A stretch of 59,233 nt of DNA from Sedimentisphaerales bacterium (GCA_016932835.1 JAFGCD010000024.1:1-59233); one strand, 5' to 3'. Positions 16,171 through 26,218 are shown, counted from the first letter of the stretch. Program-made: numbers and translations. The notes: generated from the sequence alone by a model not told the origin.

Positions 16171-17604
16171 ATGTATGGAGACACAAGAGATTCGAGAAGG
16201 CGGGTTGTGATCGTATGTATGAGTTCGTGGTTATTTTGCGGAGCGGTTTTCGGGGTCCGGGCGCCTCTGGTTCCGATTAGACAGCATCCTGAGAATCCCC
16301 ACTATTTTCTCTGGCGGAGCAAGCCAACTATATTGATAACGTCCGGCGAGCATTACGGCGCGGTGCTTAATTCGGACTTCGATCGGGAGAAGTATCTGAA
16401 GACGCTGGAATCGCAGGGCTTTAACCTGACGAGGACCTTCAGCGGCGCGTACTGCGAGCAGCCCGGGAATTTCAATATCAAGAACAACACCCTGGCGCCG
16501 GCGAACGGCAAGCTGATATGTCCGTGGGGCAGGAGCGAGACGCCGGGGTATGCAAACGGAGGGAACAAGTTCGACCTTAGTAAATGGGACCGCAAGTATT
16601 TCAGGCGGCTGCGTGATTTTGTTGCGGAGGCGGGCAGACGCGGGGTTGTCGTCGAGCTGGTGATGTTCTGCCCGTTCTACGAGGACAGCATGTGGAATCT
16701 GAGCCCGATGAATGCGGCAAATAACGTCAACGGTGTCGGGACGATGAAACGGACGGATGTCTATACCCTGAAAGACCGCAAGCTGCAGGCGGTGCAGGAT
16801 GCGATGGTTCGCAGGATCGTGGAAGAATTGAAGGATTTCGATAACCTCTATTACGAGATATGCAACGAACCTTACTTCGGCGGGGTGACTTTGGAGTGGC
16901 AGGGGCACATTGCCGGCGTTATCGCTGAGACGGAGAAGAAACTGGGAGTGAAGCATTTGATCGCCCAGAACATCGCGAACAAGGGCAAGAAGGTGGACGA
17001 GCCGAATCCGAACGTTTCGATTCTCAACTATCATTATGCCAAGCCTCCGACGACCGTGGGCGAGAACTACGGTTTGAACAGGGTTATCGGGGATGACGAG
17101 ACGGGTTTTGCGGGCAGCGAGCCGACGCCCTACCGCCTCGAGGGTTGGGATTTTGTCATTGCAGGGGGCGGCGTTTACGACAACCTCGATTACTCCTTTG
17201 CGGTCGGTCATGAAGACGGGACGAATAAGATCGATGCCCCCGGAGGCGGCGGGGCTGTGCTTTGGGGACAGTTGAAGATACTGCGGGAGTTTATCAACGG
17301 GTTCGACTTCATCCGCATGCGGCCTGAGAATTCGGTTATTCAAGGGGGCGTACCCGAGAAGGCGACGGCGAGGGCGCTTGTCGATCGTGGTAAGGCTTAT
17401 GCGATATATATCAACGGCGGGAGCGAGGCACAACTTGTTGTCGCACTTGCGAAGGGTAAGTACAGGGCCGAATGGGTTAATACGAAGACAGGCGCGGTCG
17501 AGAAGGCCGAGGAGTTCGAACATAACGGCGGCGGCCGTACTTTAGGATCGCCGAGGTATGTCGAGGATATCGCGTTGAGGGTCATACGCCAACAGACGAA
17601 TTAA
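16171..17604 (+). CDS. Secreted glycoside hydrolase-like protein, GH-A clan TIM barrel
   Basis: A 477-residue protein with a signal peptide (VVIVCMSSWLFCGAVFG) and a strong AAGGAGG site. The barrel starts with FLWRSKPTILITSGEHYGAV and proceeds through GFNLTRTFSG. The motif YYEICNEPYFGG near residue 230 matches the Asn-Glu-Pro acid/base of GH-A enzymes (as in GH5), and VIGDDETGFAG near residue 308 is a good candidate for the nucleophile Glu. A short C-terminal beta domain follows (AYAIYINGGSEAQLVVAL). I cannot assign a GH family with certainty. Substrate is unknown, but it fits the polysaccharide-degrading theme of the region. Confidence 0.75.
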   Translation: MYGDTRDSRRRVVIVCMSSWLFCGAVFGVRAPLVPIRQHPENPHYFLWRSKPTILITSGEHYGAVLNSDFDREKYLKTLESQGFNLTRTFSGAYCEQPGNFNIKNNTLAPANGKLICPWGRSETPGYANGGNKFDLSKWDRKYFRRLRDFVAEAGRRGVVVELVMFCPFYEDSMWNLSPMNAANNVNGVGTMKRTDVYTLKDRKLQAVQDAMVRRIVEELKDFDNLYYEICNEPYFGGVTLEWQGHIAGVIAETEKKLGVKHLIAQNIANKGKKVDEPNPNVSILNYHYAKPPTTVGENYGLNRVIGDDETGFAGSEPTPYRLEGWDFVIAGGGVYDNLDYSFAVGHEDGTNKIDAPGGGGAVLWGQLKILREFINGFDFIRMRPENSVIQGGVPEKATARALVDRGKAYAIYINGGSEAQLVVALAKGKYRAEWVNTKTGAVEKAEEFEHNGGGRTLGSPRYVEDIALRVIRQQTN

Positions 17605-17614
17605 AGGGCAAGTA

Positions 17615-17833
17615 ATGGAACCATTGGATATGGAAGTAATGCGAGGCAAGCTGGAATGCTTCGAGAGCGGTGCGCGAAGGGCACGCGAGTTATTCGAAGA
17701 GTATTTGTCACATGGGTCCGGACCAGAGAAACAGAGCGTCCGAGAGAGACTGTTGAAGGTTCTGGCGAGTCTTGGCAAGAACCATAAGGGCCTGGTCAAT
17801 GGGCTCATCAAGGCGATGAAAGAAGACGAGTGA
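17615..17833 (+). CDS. Hypothetical protein, 72 residues
   Basis: An all-helical, highly charged small protein (LECFESGARRARELFEEYL, then a Lys-rich C-terminal helix ending KAMKEDE). It starts ten bases after the hydrolase stop and is followed by ComEC. No signal peptide, no Cys pair. I do not recognise it. Close coupling and normal codon use argue that it is expressed. Confidence 0.55.
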   Translation: MEPLDMEVMRGKLECFESGARRARELFEEYLSHGSGPEKQSVRERLLKVLASLGKNHKGLVNGLIKAMKEDE

Positions 17834-17894
17834 GAGGGGAAAAGTCCGGCTTTAGAGAGGGGTGATAAATTTGCGGGTCTTACAGTAATTGGTC

Positions 17895-17923
17895 TTGAGT
17901 GACTGTGCGGGGGGCTGTAATCT
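17895..17923 (+). promoter_or_regulatory. Promoter immediately upstream of comEC
   Basis: TTGAGT at 17895-17900 and TAATCT at 17918-17923 with a 17-base spacer. The predicted start site lies at or within a few bases of the ATG at 17932. Confidence 0.4.
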
Positions 17924-17931
17924 ATGCGGCT

Positions 17932-20496
17932 ATGGATCCTATACAGCGGAAACTGGGGCTTATCGAGAAGCGGCTTCACAGCGGAAATCTCCACGAGCGT
18001 ATCATAGAAAAGAGCCCGCTTGTCTTTATCGCGGCGGGGTTGATTGCAGGGGTTCTGCTGGAGACGATTCTACCCTGGTGGAGAGGGCAAGAACAACAGC
18101 GGCGGCATCTTGCGATCTGGGTGACGTTTCTTGCAGGCTGCGGCGTCGGCAGTATCGTGTTTTTCTGCGGACGGCGGATTCGACCCGTTGAGCTTGCTTA
18201 TTCGGCGTTTATTTGCTTTGCGTGTCTCGGCGCTCTTCGGATGATGAGCTTCAATCAGGCGGGGGCGAGAGATATTCGCAGAATGGTCGGCAGCGATTCG
18301 GTGCTTGCGGAGATTCGCGGCGTCATTATTACGGAGCCTCATGCCGAGAAGCGTGGGGATTGGAAATTTTCGCGATTCAAGCCTACGGACCCTTCGAGCA
18401 GCTTCTACCTGAAACTGACGGAGGCCAAGGCCTTGGAGGGGTGGGTGCGGGTTAGCGGGACGGTGCGTGTTGCGGTTGACGGGCCGGTGCCGGATTTGAG
18501 AGCCGGCGACGGTATCAAGGCTTACTGCCGACTGGAGCGATTCAAGGCTGCGACGAATCCCGGACAATTCGATACAGCAACGCACATGGCCAGGCGGAAT
18601 GTATATATTTGTGCATCGATTAAGTCACGCGACGGGATCGAATTGGTCAAGATCCCCCCTGCCGCTTTCGCGGCCAAGTTGAGGCGGCGAATTCGGGAAA
18701 CGGCGGCGCGGGCTTTGTTGAGCGATTTGCCTTCTGAGGAATCCGGCGGAGGTCTGCTTCAGGCGCTGCTGCTGGGCTACAGGGGCGACATAGACAGCGC
18801 GACGTATCGCGCGTTTCGACGGACGGGGCTGCTTCATTTCGTGAGCCTGTCGGGGATGCACTTCGGAATCGTGGTTGGTATTGTGTGGTGGTTGAGCAAG
18901 ACGGCGGGATTGCTGAAGCGGGGGCGAGCGGTTGTGTGCATAGCTGCGATAGCGGTTTTTCTGGCGGTTGTCCCGTCGCGTGCTCCTACGGTTCGGGCGG
19001 CGATTATCGCCCTGGTATTGTGCGCATCATTTCTTTTTCGGCGACGTCCCAACTCAATCAATACTCTGTCGCTGGCGGCGATAATCCTGCTGCTGATACG
19101 TCCGACGCAGTTGTTCGAGGCCGGCTGGCAGCTATCGTTCGGGACGGTGCTGGGGATTCTGCTGTTCGAGGAGAGGATAAGACATTGGGTGGGCGAGGGA
19201 GTCGAAGGCCTGGCGGGCGCATTGGAGTACAGGCGTCTGCGGAGGTTGAGCAAAGTAATCAGAGCGGGGGCGGTGATTGTGCCGATGCTTTCGGTCGGCC
19301 TCGGGGCGTGGCTGGGCGGAGCGGGAATACTGCTGTATCACTTCGGGACCATTACGCCGCTGGCGAGTTTATGGACAGTGGCAGTGTTTCCTTTGGTGGT
19401 CGCTATTCTGACATTTGGTTTTTCGAAAATCATCGTGTTCTTCCTGCTGCCGACGCTGAGCGCGTTACTGGGTGTGGTTGTCGGGGTGTTGTCGGAGGTG
19501 CTTATTACGGCAGTGAAGATTATTGCGCAACTGGACTACTCAAGTATATCCGTCGGCCGCGTAGGGTTATGGATTGTGCTCTTCTACTACTGCTTCATCG
19601 TCTTTGCGATTTTCGTCGATATCCGAAGAGCTGCGATTAAAAAGGCGGTTTGCGCGGGTTGCGCGGCAATTCTTGTTTTATGTATCGTCGGCGTCAAATG
19701 GCATCGAATGTGGGACGATGAATTGGTGCTGACGTGTTTGAACGTGGGGCACGGCCAGGCGATATTCGCGGAGATGCCCGGCGGGGGCAATGCATTTTTC
19801 GATGCCGGTTCGCTGGAGATCAGCGATGCGGGCAGGCGTATCGTGGGGCCTTTTCTCGACTCGCGAGGGATACGCAGAATAGAGACCATCTTCATAAGTC
19901 ATAACGATGTTGACCACATCAACGCCCTGCCGGAGATTGCGGAGGACCGGCGGATAGGAAGGGTTGTTGCGAATGCGGCGTTTTTCGAGGATGCCGAGGG
20001 TTGGGGTGCGGCAAGGTTTCTCGAAGACTGCCTGAAAGCGGAAGGGATCGAGATCGAGCGGATCGAGGCCGGAACGGAGTTTGGGAGACAAGCCGTCATA
20101 AAGAGTATCTGGCCAAACAAGCAGGCGGACGGCGAGGAGTTCAGCGAGAACGACAAGTCGCTCGTTCTACTGGTGGAGTATGCAGGCAGGAAAATACTTC
20201 TGTGCTCCGATATCGAGCAGGCCGCCCAAGAAGCACTTCTTCAAACGAATCCGGGGCTGCGGGCCGATATTGTGGTGGTTCCTCATCACGGTTCGACGGC
20301 GACTACGGACAGCGGCTTTCTGAAATCACTGAATGCGGAGGTTTTTGTTGTCAGCAGCGGACGGCGAAGATACGAGAGTCGAGCCGAAAGGAACGGCAAG
20401 GCGAGGTATTTCCGGACGGCGGAATACGGCGCGGTGACGATTCGAATCAGTAAAGACGGGACGATGCGCATAGAAACGGCGGCTGCCGGGGATTAG
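17932..20496 (+). CDS. comEC: ComEC/Rec2 family DNA-uptake channel
   Basis: ComEC carries single-stranded DNA across the inner membrane during transformation. The 854 residues have all three usual parts: an N-terminal DUF4131 domain (two membrane segments, then FSRFKPTDPSSSFYLKL), the Competence membrane domain (LLQALLLGYRGDID, FVSLSGMHFGIVVGIVWW, several helices to about residue 580), and a C-terminal metallo-beta-lactamase domain with LTCLNVGHGQAIF, FISHNDVDHINALPEI and VVVPHHGSTATTDSGFL. The His-Asp-His metal motif is intact. The ATG at 17932 lies only 8 bases after a good -10 element and has no Shine-Dalgarno sequence, so the message may be leaderless, or a later start may be used. Confidence 0.9.
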   Translation: MDPIQRKLGLIEKRLHSGNLHERIIEKSPLVFIAAGLIAGVLLETILPWWRGQEQQRRHLAIWVTFLAGCGVGSIVFFCGRRIRPVELAYSAFICFACLGALRMMSFNQAGARDIRRMVGSDSVLAEIRGVIITEPHAEKRGDWKFSRFKPTDPSSSFYLKLTEAKALEGWVRVSGTVRVAVDGPVPDLRAGDGIKAYCRLERFKAATNPGQFDTATHMARRNVYICASIKSRDGIELVKIPPAAFAAKLRRRIRETAARALLSDLPSEESGGGLLQALLLGYRGDIDSATYRAFRRTGLLHFVSLSGMHFGIVVGIVWWLSKTAGLLKRGRAVVCIAAIAVFLAVVPSRAPTVRAAIIALVLCASFLFRRRPNSINTLSLAAIILLLIRPTQLFEAGWQLSFGTVLGILLFEERIRHWVGEGVEGLAGALEYRRLRRLSKVIRAGAVIVPMLSVGLGAWLGGAGILLYHFGTITPLASLWTVAVFPLVVAILTFGFSKIIVFFLLPTLSALLGVVVGVLSEVLITAVKIIAQLDYSSISVGRVGLWIVLFYYCFIVFAIFVDIRRAAIKKAVCAGCAAILVLCIVGVKWHRMWDDELVLTCLNVGHGQAIFAEMPGGGNAFFDAGSLEISDAGRRIVGPFLDSRGIRRIETIFISHNDVDHINALPEIAEDRRIGRVVANAAFFEDAEGWGAARFLEDCLKAEGIEIERIEAGTEFGRQAVIKSIWPNKQADGEEFSENDKSLVLLVEYAGRKILLCSDIEQAAQEALLQTNPGLRADIVVVPHHGSTATTDSGFLKSLNAEVFVVSSGRRRYESRAERNGKARYFRTAEYGAVTIRISKDGTMRIETAAAGD

Positions 20497-20547
20497 GCCG
20501 ACGTGCCGCCGTGTTTTGCTCTAATTGTATTGCCTGTTTTTGCGAGG

Positions 20548-21207
20548 CTATCGCATGTGGACGACGATCTCAACTCTACGGTTCTTGGCCTTGTTGGCGG
20601 CGGAAGTGTTGGGTACTACGGGTTTGCTCTCTCCGCTTCCAACGGCGCGGATTTCCTTATCGGGAATTCCTCTCTCGACGAGGTATCTCGTTACTGTGAG
20701 TGCTCTCTGTGCGGAGAGTTCCCAGTTGTCTTTCCATTTTGACTTCTTTATTGGGTCGGTATCCGTGTGGCCTACGACATCGAGGAGTCTTCCGGCATAG
20801 TTCTGTTTTATTACAGAAAGAATGTGGTCGAGTTCGGTGATAGTGGCCTTTTTGAGTTCGGCCTTTCCGGAATCGAAGAGTATCGCGTTCGGCAATGTAA
20901 CTGTAATAGTGCCTGCGTCGGCATCGACGGCGACGTCGTAGCCCGGTCCGAAGCCGGTGGCGTCTTCCGGTGTTTTGTTGAGTTCGTCAATCTGCCTCTG
21001 GAGTTCCTCGATGGTCGCCTGGTCCTGTGAGACTCGCTCGGCGAGCTGGCCTTTCTGAGTTTCCGCAACGTCGAGGAGTCCCTTGAGATTCTTGTTCTCC
21101 GATTCGAGGAGCATGTACTTTTTCTTCCAGTTTGTACACCCCGGCAGCAGGATGATTGAAACGAGGCAGATGGAGAAAATGATTTGTTTTTTGCGGGCGA
21201 TTTGCAT
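20548..21207 (-). CDS. OmpA/MotB-type peptidoglycan-associated lipoprotein
   Basis: A 219-residue envelope protein. A signal peptide ends in the lipobox LLPGC, followed by a coiled coil (about 30-85, with LLESENKNLKGLLDVAETQ and SQDQATIEELQRQIDEL). The C-terminal OmpA domain reads ILFDSGKAELKKATITELD, VVGHTDTDPIKKSKWKDN, LSAQRALTVTRYLVERGI and the closing NRRVEIVVHMR, holding the Asp and Arg that bind diaminopimelate in this family. It probably links the outer membrane to the cell wall. GGGAGG precedes the start. The gene converges on comEC with a 51-base gap. Confidence 0.9.
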   Translation of the reverse strand: MQIARKKQIIFSICLVSIILLPGCTNWKKKYMLLESENKNLKGLLDVAETQKGQLAERVSQDQATIEELQRQIDELNKTPEDATGFGPGYDVAVDADAGTITVTLPNAILFDSGKAELKKATITELDHILSVIKQNYAGRLLDVVGHTDTDPIKKSKWKDNWELSAQRALTVTRYLVERGIPDKEIRAVGSGESKPVVPNTSAANKAKNRRVEIVVHMR

Positions 21208-21250
21208 TTGAGGCCTCCCTATATTGCCTGAATGTTAGTATTCCATGATT

Positions 21251-22432
21251 CTAACGATAAAAGAGCAAACCTATACGGTCCATAATCCTGTCATGAAGAA
21301 TCATAACAGCAAGTATTCCCAAAGACAAGAAGGGACCGTAGGGAATTTGTCGAATTTTCTTAAAAAACATCTGACATCCGGCCCATGCCAGCCCGAAAAA
21401 CGGCGCGATGAAGAACGCTACGACGACGGGCAACGGTCCGATGACCGCCCCTGCTGCTCCCATTAGGTGGACATCTCCGAGTCCCATCGCCTCTTTTCCG
21501 AAGCCGAATGTGCCGAGTATGCGGATGCTCCAGACTATTGCGCAGCCGACGAAATAGCCGAATAGACTGCCGAGAAGGCCTGAAACAGCGGGGTGCCTGG
21601 TGTGGAAGGCGGTCCAGGTCTCCACCGAGAGGGTCCGGGCGGCTACCCAATAGGCGGCTATCGAGCAGGCGACTACCGGCAAGAGAAAAATTATCTCCCT
21701 GCAGCTTTCTATTCGGTGGTTGAACTCCGGTTCGGGCGGTGCGATTTTGGGGTTGGGGGCGGCGTCATGGTTGTCGCGGGTTTGTTCGGCGGCCTGATCG
21801 TCAATCTCGTAACTCCTTTTTATTATGCCTGTTTTGATCAGGAGCCATGCTATGGCGAGTCCGATTGTCGCTCCGATTGCGATTGCCGCAGGTCCTGCGG
21901 TTGCCCAGGGCAGGAGGTGGTCGTTGTGAATCAGGGCAGGGTCGATGACGTACACGCCGAGAGTAGAGGCAACTATCCCGGCTGCTGTGACGAGATAGCA
22001 GATCGACAGTGGAATGACCCAGTACTCAAGGTCGATTCCGGATGCGGCGATGAATGCGCCGAGGAGTATAACGTGGAGCAGATAGACGAACCATCTGCCT
22101 TCTGTGAGCATGCCCATGCTCGGACGGATGTCCGTTCGGTAGTAAATGAGGAAGAGACCTACGAAGAGGGATCCTGTCAGCAGTTCGACAAAGAAGTAGC
22201 GTGGTGAGATTCTGGCCTTGCAGAATCGGCATTTTCCTTGAAGCAGAATGTAGGAGAGCAGTGGGATGTTGTCGTAAAACCTGATGTGCTTGTTACAGGC
22301 CGGGCAGGCCGAAGGCGGAGTGACCAGGGATTTGTCTCGGGGGAGGCGATAAACTACGACATTTAGGAAACTGCCGATACAACAGCCAAAGGCGAAGATA
22401 AACGTACACCAAATCCAGTCCGGCACGGGCAC
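21251..22432 (-). CDS. pilD: Prepilin peptidase / leader peptidase (PilD family)
   Basis: This membrane aspartyl protease removes leaders from type IV pilins and type II pseudopilins and methylates the new N-terminus. It starts at GTG 22432 after AAGGAG. The N-terminal domain has FGCCIGSFLNVVVYRLP and the two zinc-type pairs CPAC and CRFC. Catalytic aspartates sit in ASGIDLEYWVIP and in the GLGDVHLMGA motif. At 393 residues it is longer than usual because of a polar insert (about 220-250) between membrane segments. Its substrates in this window would include the pseudopilin at 55105-55914. Confidence 0.92.
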   Translation of the reverse strand: MPVPDWIWCTFIFAFGCCIGSFLNVVVYRLPRDKSLVTPPSACPACNKHIRFYDNIPLLSYILLQGKCRFCKARISPRYFFVELLTGSLFVGLFLIYYRTDIRPSMGMLTEGRWFVYLLHVILLGAFIAASGIDLEYWVIPLSICYLVTAAGIVASTLGVYVIDPALIHNDHLLPWATAGPAAIAIGATIGLAIAWLLIKTGIIKRSYEIDDQAAEQTRDNHDAAPNPKIAPPEPEFNHRIESCREIIFLLPVVACSIAAYWVAARTLSVETWTAFHTRHPAVSGLLGSLFGYFVGCAIVWSIRILGTFGFGKEAMGLGDVHLMGAAGAVIGPLPVVVAFFIAPFFGLAWAGCQMFFKKIRQIPYGPFLSLGILAVMILHDRIMDRIGLLFYR

Positions 22433-22614
22433 GATAGCTCCTTCTTAAAGGCCCTGCAAAGGCCCGTTTAACAAGGGTGCTCTATATTTCGGGATTCACG
22501 ATTTCGCTCCAGCCGACAATCGGCAAGGCGAATCAGCGAGTTCTATTAGCTGGGAATGACAATGAGTCAACGTTGCTCTTCGTCGGGGTTCCACTGTTAT
22601 CATCGGCGTTGGGG

Positions 22615-23844
22615 TCACTTTTTCTTGAGCGGTCTTTTGGGGTTGTTTACGATTGCAGCGACCTTTCCTGGCAGTCCGAATAGTCGAATGAATCCGGTTG
22701 CGTCGGTCGGGTTGTACTCTGCTCCCATTTCGAAGCTGGCCAGGTCCGTTCGATACAAGCTGTGCGGGCTGGTTATGCCTGCGGGGGTGCATCGGCCCTT
22801 GAAGAGCTTGAGTCGGACATCGCCGCTGACTTTCTTCTGGGTTGAGTCCACAAATGCATCGAGCGCTTCTCGTAACGGGCTGAACCATTGGCCGTTATAT
22901 ACGAGGTCGGCGTACTTCAGTGCTATCTGCTGTTTGTAATGGAGAGTCTCCTTGTCAAGTGTGAGGCTTTCGAGGCAGGTATGCGCCGTCATGAGGATTG
23001 TTCCGCCGGGCGTTTCGTAAACTCCCCTTGATTTCATTCCTACGAGGCGATTTTCGACGATGTCGGCCTGTCCGACGGCGTGCTTTCCTCCGATTTTGTT
23101 GAGGGCTTCAATCATCTTTACGCCTGTGGTGAGCCTGTGGTTGAGCTTTATCGGAACGCCTTCGTGGAAACCTATGGTCACGTAGTCGGGCTTTGCGGCG
23201 GCTTTCGAAACCGGCTTTGAGATGACAAAGAGGTCGTCCTTGGGTTCGTTGGCGGGGTCTTCGAGATCGGCGCCCTCGTGAGAGATGTGCCAGAGGTTGC
23301 GGTCGCGTGAGTATATCTTCTTTTTTGTCTGGTCAATCGGGATTTTGTGCTTTTTTGCGTAATCGACGGCGGCCTCTCGCGAAGTAAGCTCGAAATTGGG
23401 GTCCTTCCATGGCGCGACTATTTTCAGCGAAGGGTCGAGAGCCATGTATGTCAGTTCGAATCGGACCTGATCGTTACCTTTGCCGGTGGCTCCGTGCGCG
23501 ACGGCGGCTGCTCCTTCTGCCTGGGCGACTTCGACCTGATACTTGGCGATCAGCGGGCGGGCGATGCTTGTTCCGAGCAGATAGGAACTCTCGTAAACGG
23601 CTCCGGCCTTGAGCAGGGGCCAGATGTAATCCTCGACAAACTCCCTTCTGAGGTCCTTTACGATGCACTTGACCGCCCCGCTTGCGAGGGCCTTTTTCTT
23701 TATGCCGGTGAGTTCGTCACCCTGTCCGAGTTCTGCGGCGAATGCTATGACCTCGTAACCATAGGTCTCCCTGAGCCAGGGGAGAATAACGCTGGTATCG
23801 AGTCCGCCGCTATACGCTAATACGACTTTTTCGGCCTTAGCCAT
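22615..23844 (-). CDS. argG: Argininosuccinate synthase
   Basis: ArgG joins citrulline and aspartate with ATP in arginine synthesis. The 409 residues match the full family length. The ATP pyrophosphatase P-loop is [16 protein letters not shown] at residue 8. Further signatures are [16 protein letters not shown] near residue 118 and the citrulline/aspartate-binding [14 protein letters not shown]. The end [10 protein letters not shown] is a normal C-terminus. A promoter-like pair lies upstream on the minus strand. No argH or other arginine gene is adjacent. Confidence 0.96.
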   Translation of the reverse strand: MAKAEKVVLAYSGGLDTSVILPWLRETYGYEVIAFAAELGQGDELTGIKKKALASGAVKCIVKDLRREFVEDYIWPLLKAGAVYESSYLLGTSIARPLIAKYQVEVAQAEGAAAVAHGATGKGNDQVRFELTYMALDPSLKIVAPWKDPNFELTSREAAVDYAKKHKIPIDQTKKKIYSRDRNLWHISHEGADLEDPANEPKDDLFVISKPVSKAAAKPDYVTIGFHEGVPIKLNHRLTTGVKMIEALNKIGGKHAVGQADIVENRLVGMKSRGVYETPGGTILMTAHTCLESLTLDKETLHYKQQIALKYADLVYNGQWFSPLREALDAFVDSTQKKVSGDVRLKLFKGRCTPAGITSPHSLYRTDLASFEMGAEYNPTDATGFIRLFGLPGKVAAIVNNPKRPLKKK

Positions 23845-23892
23845 TTTCGTACCTCGAAAAGATTCTGCCTCTAAACCTGTAACGAAATATAC

Positions 23893-23920
23893 AGCTTACC
23901 GCAAACGCCGGAGATTGCAA
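23893..23920 (-). promoter_or_regulatory. Promoter for argG
   Basis: On the minus strand TTGCAA (23920-23915) and TAAGCT (23898-23893) are separated by 16 bases, about 49 bases before the ATG at 23844. GAGG lies just before the start. Confidence 0.4.
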
Positions 23921-24001
23921 GCGGATTTTCCACGAGTTCGCTGTACGGATTGTCGGGAGCGAACAGTTATCACGAAACATTTCCATTGGGACCTGCCGGC
24001 C

Positions 24002-26218
24002 TCAATCGCGGAATTTGACTTCGGGCATTTCCCTGCCGAGGCGTTTGTAGGTGGCTTCGAGGTCTTTGAGAAATTCGTCGGGCTTTGTCCATTCGGTGTG
24101 GCTGTCCATGTAGAGGACATTTACGCCTTCCGACATGAACGCCGGGTTGTCGTAAGCAACGATGTTTCGCGGGTCCATACTCGTGGTCTGACCGGCGATG
24201 TAGATGTAACTGGGGCCGTCAAAATCTTTGGGCTTGAACGCCGATTCGAGGCACTTTGGCGACAACTCACATTTTTCGATGAGTTCTTCGAGGTTCGGGG
24301 GCAATTTGCCGTCGTAGTCGTTTGCGTAGATCAAGCAGGCTTTGCCTATACCGGAGAGGTTGGTTCCCGACTGCATTCGTATTGCGACCTGCCTGGTGCG
24401 ACTCAGGGCGGGCATCAATACACCTACGCCCAGCGCGGCTCCTGCTACGGAGCCTGCGCTTATTTCGAGTCCGGAGCCGCGATATATCGAATTGAGGCCC
24501 TTGTCGTCGAACCAAGAGTACTGGACGGATGGCCCCAGTTCTTCGATGATTCCGGAGAGGGAGGGCAGCATTGCGGGCAGCTTTATCCCTGCTTTTGCCG
24601 CAACCATATTTGCCATGGGCCAGACTCCCTGCAAGGCGAGCATTATCTGTTTGAACTGGACCCTGGAATCGGTGTATGACAAACATATGAGATTTTTCGG
24701 TATGCCTGCGGTCGCCTTTTTGAATCCTTCGGTGGTGCGGATGGACGGGCCTGCGGCTTTGGAGGAGGTCATCTGCGTGAGGGCGAACTTATGCAGAGAC
24801 GGATTGGATGCAATCAGGATATGGTCGTCGGTTATCATCCAGCAGGGCATGACCTGGGCCATGGCGAGGGGGGCTATTACGCAGGTGTGGAGAGTTTTTC
24901 CGTTGGGCTGGGGCTGAGATGTGAATGTAACGCCTTGCTGGCGACCAGCGGCAGCGGCGAAATTGCCGAGGGCGGCGAGGCTTTTTTCCAGTTTGGCCGG
25001 GGCGGTAATCTCGGCGATAGCGACAATTCCTCCGCCGGGAGCTTCCATTATTGCTCCTGACGGGAGGGAGTAGAAGAGTACGTTACCCTTTATCGCGGCC
25101 AATAGGTCGTTGTGAATGTCGAATTTAATATCGGCCTGGATTTCGGCAAGCTTGGTGTCGATGTCGGCGGCGGCGCGGGGCGAAGCAGCCTTGACAGCGG
25201 TCATAACAGTATCGTACAGGGCGCCGGGATCACAGTTGATAGCTGAGGCTCGGACAGCGCGTGCATCGACCATGTCAAAAAGCTTGAGGTTAATTGTGTC
25301 CTGATCAGCAAGAAGGCCGGTCCTTGGTTTCGGAATCTCGACGGATTCGGTGAAAAGAAGGTCAGGGCCTGCGAATCTTGCGGCGCTGTTGATTGAGGCG
25401 ACGTTTTTGAGGCCGAGCTTGTCAAGAACAGTTGCTATTATCTCGATCTTGTCGGTTGCGCTTTCGCGATCGGCGACGACCTTGACAATGTCGGCGACCG
25501 CCTGGCAGTCAACATGGAATGCGAGCAGGTCGTCGGCGGTTGTGAGCTGCCGGAGGTTTTCGGGGGGGGCCTTTCTTGGCTGCTGGAGCCGTTTTATTGC
25601 CAGGCCGTTGGCGTCGTTGACGGCGAATACGAGGCGGTTTTCGACCCATCCCCAGTATCCGGGGACGCCTTTGTTGTCGGCGGGGCCGTGCATTTTGAAG
25701 GAGCCAACAGGGATTTCGACGATATCGCCCTTCTTGTCGAGTGCTTCGAGTTTGGCCAGTGCCGCGGCAATCGGGGCCTTTTTCTCGCCGGCGTCGAGGA
25801 TTACGAAGCCGTAAACCGGGGGGCCGTCTTCCGTCTGCATGGAGGCGGCGCCTGCGATGAAGGGCCTGCCCGCAACCGACCTGGCGAAATCGAGCAGGAG
25901 GGTGGGGACGGCTGTCTGGTTTGGATCGGGCATTTCCTGCCGGGCCTTTGCGATAAGCTGGTCTGTGAGGCTTTTGGCGAAGGTCTGTACCTCGGCATCG
26001 TTCCAGATACGTCCGAGGATACTCGTGTCAAAAGCGGGCTTGAGACTGTCGCAGCCGGCGGTGGCGGCAAATGCGACGCAATTATCCGGGACGACGGCCA
26101 TCAGACCCAGCGGCGGGGCCTTCTTTGTTTCTTCTGCAGCGGGTTTATCCTTCTTTCCGCATCCGACCGGCAGCAGCAACGCAGCACAAATGATAATGGT
26201 TTGACAATACCTTGCCAT
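24002..26218 (-). CDS. Lipoprotein with a C-terminal pseudopilin-like (DUF1559/H-X9-DG-like) domain
   Basis: A 738-residue lipoprotein: signal peptide ending LLLPVGC, followed by KKDKPAAEETKKAPP. The large N-terminal part (about 35-580) has no motif I can name; it resembles DUF3352-type envelope proteins in layout (repeated FAVNDANGLAI-, LLAFHVDCQA- and AIKGNVLFYSLPSGA-type strands). From about residue 585 a hydrophobic stretch GSVAGAALGVGVLMPALS runs into RTRQVAIRMQSGTNLSGIG and LIYANDYDGKLPPNLEEL, which is the body of planctomycete pseudopilins, and ends with VNVLYMDSHTEW, the counterpart of the pseudopilin motif at 55105-55914. A pilin body fused internally is odd, since no leader cleavage site is present. 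AAAGGAGAG precedes the start. Confidence 0.65.
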   Translation of the reverse strand: MARYCQTIIICAALLLPVGCGKKDKPAAEETKKAPPLGLMAVVPDNCVAFAATAGCDSLKPAFDTSILGRIWNDAEVQTFAKSLTDQLIAKARQEMPDPNQTAVPTLLLDFARSVAGRPFIAGAASMQTEDGPPVYGFVILDAGEKKAPIAAALAKLEALDKKGDIVEIPVGSFKMHGPADNKGVPGYWGWVENRLVFAVNDANGLAIKRLQQPRKAPPENLRQLTTADDLLAFHVDCQAVADIVKVVADRESATDKIEIIATVLDKLGLKNVASINSAARFAGPDLLFTESVEIPKPRTGLLADQDTINLKLFDMVDARAVRASAINCDPGALYDTVMTAVKAASPRAAADIDTKLAEIQADIKFDIHNDLLAAIKGNVLFYSLPSGAIMEAPGGGIVAIAEITAPAKLEKSLAALGNFAAAAGRQQGVTFTSQPQPNGKTLHTCVIAPLAMAQVMPCWMITDDHILIASNPSLHKFALTQMTSSKAAGPSIRTTEGFKKATAGIPKNLICLSYTDSRVQFKQIMLALQGVWPMANMVAAKAGIKLPAMLPSLSGIIEELGPSVQYSWFDDKGLNSIYRGSGLEISAGSVAGAALGVGVLMPALSRTRQVAIRMQSGTNLSGIGKACLIYANDYDGKLPPNLEELIEKCELSPKCLESAFKPKDFDGPSYIYIAGQTTSMDPRNIVAYDNPAFMSEGVNVLYMDSHTEWTKPDEFLKDLEATYKRLGREMPEVKFRD

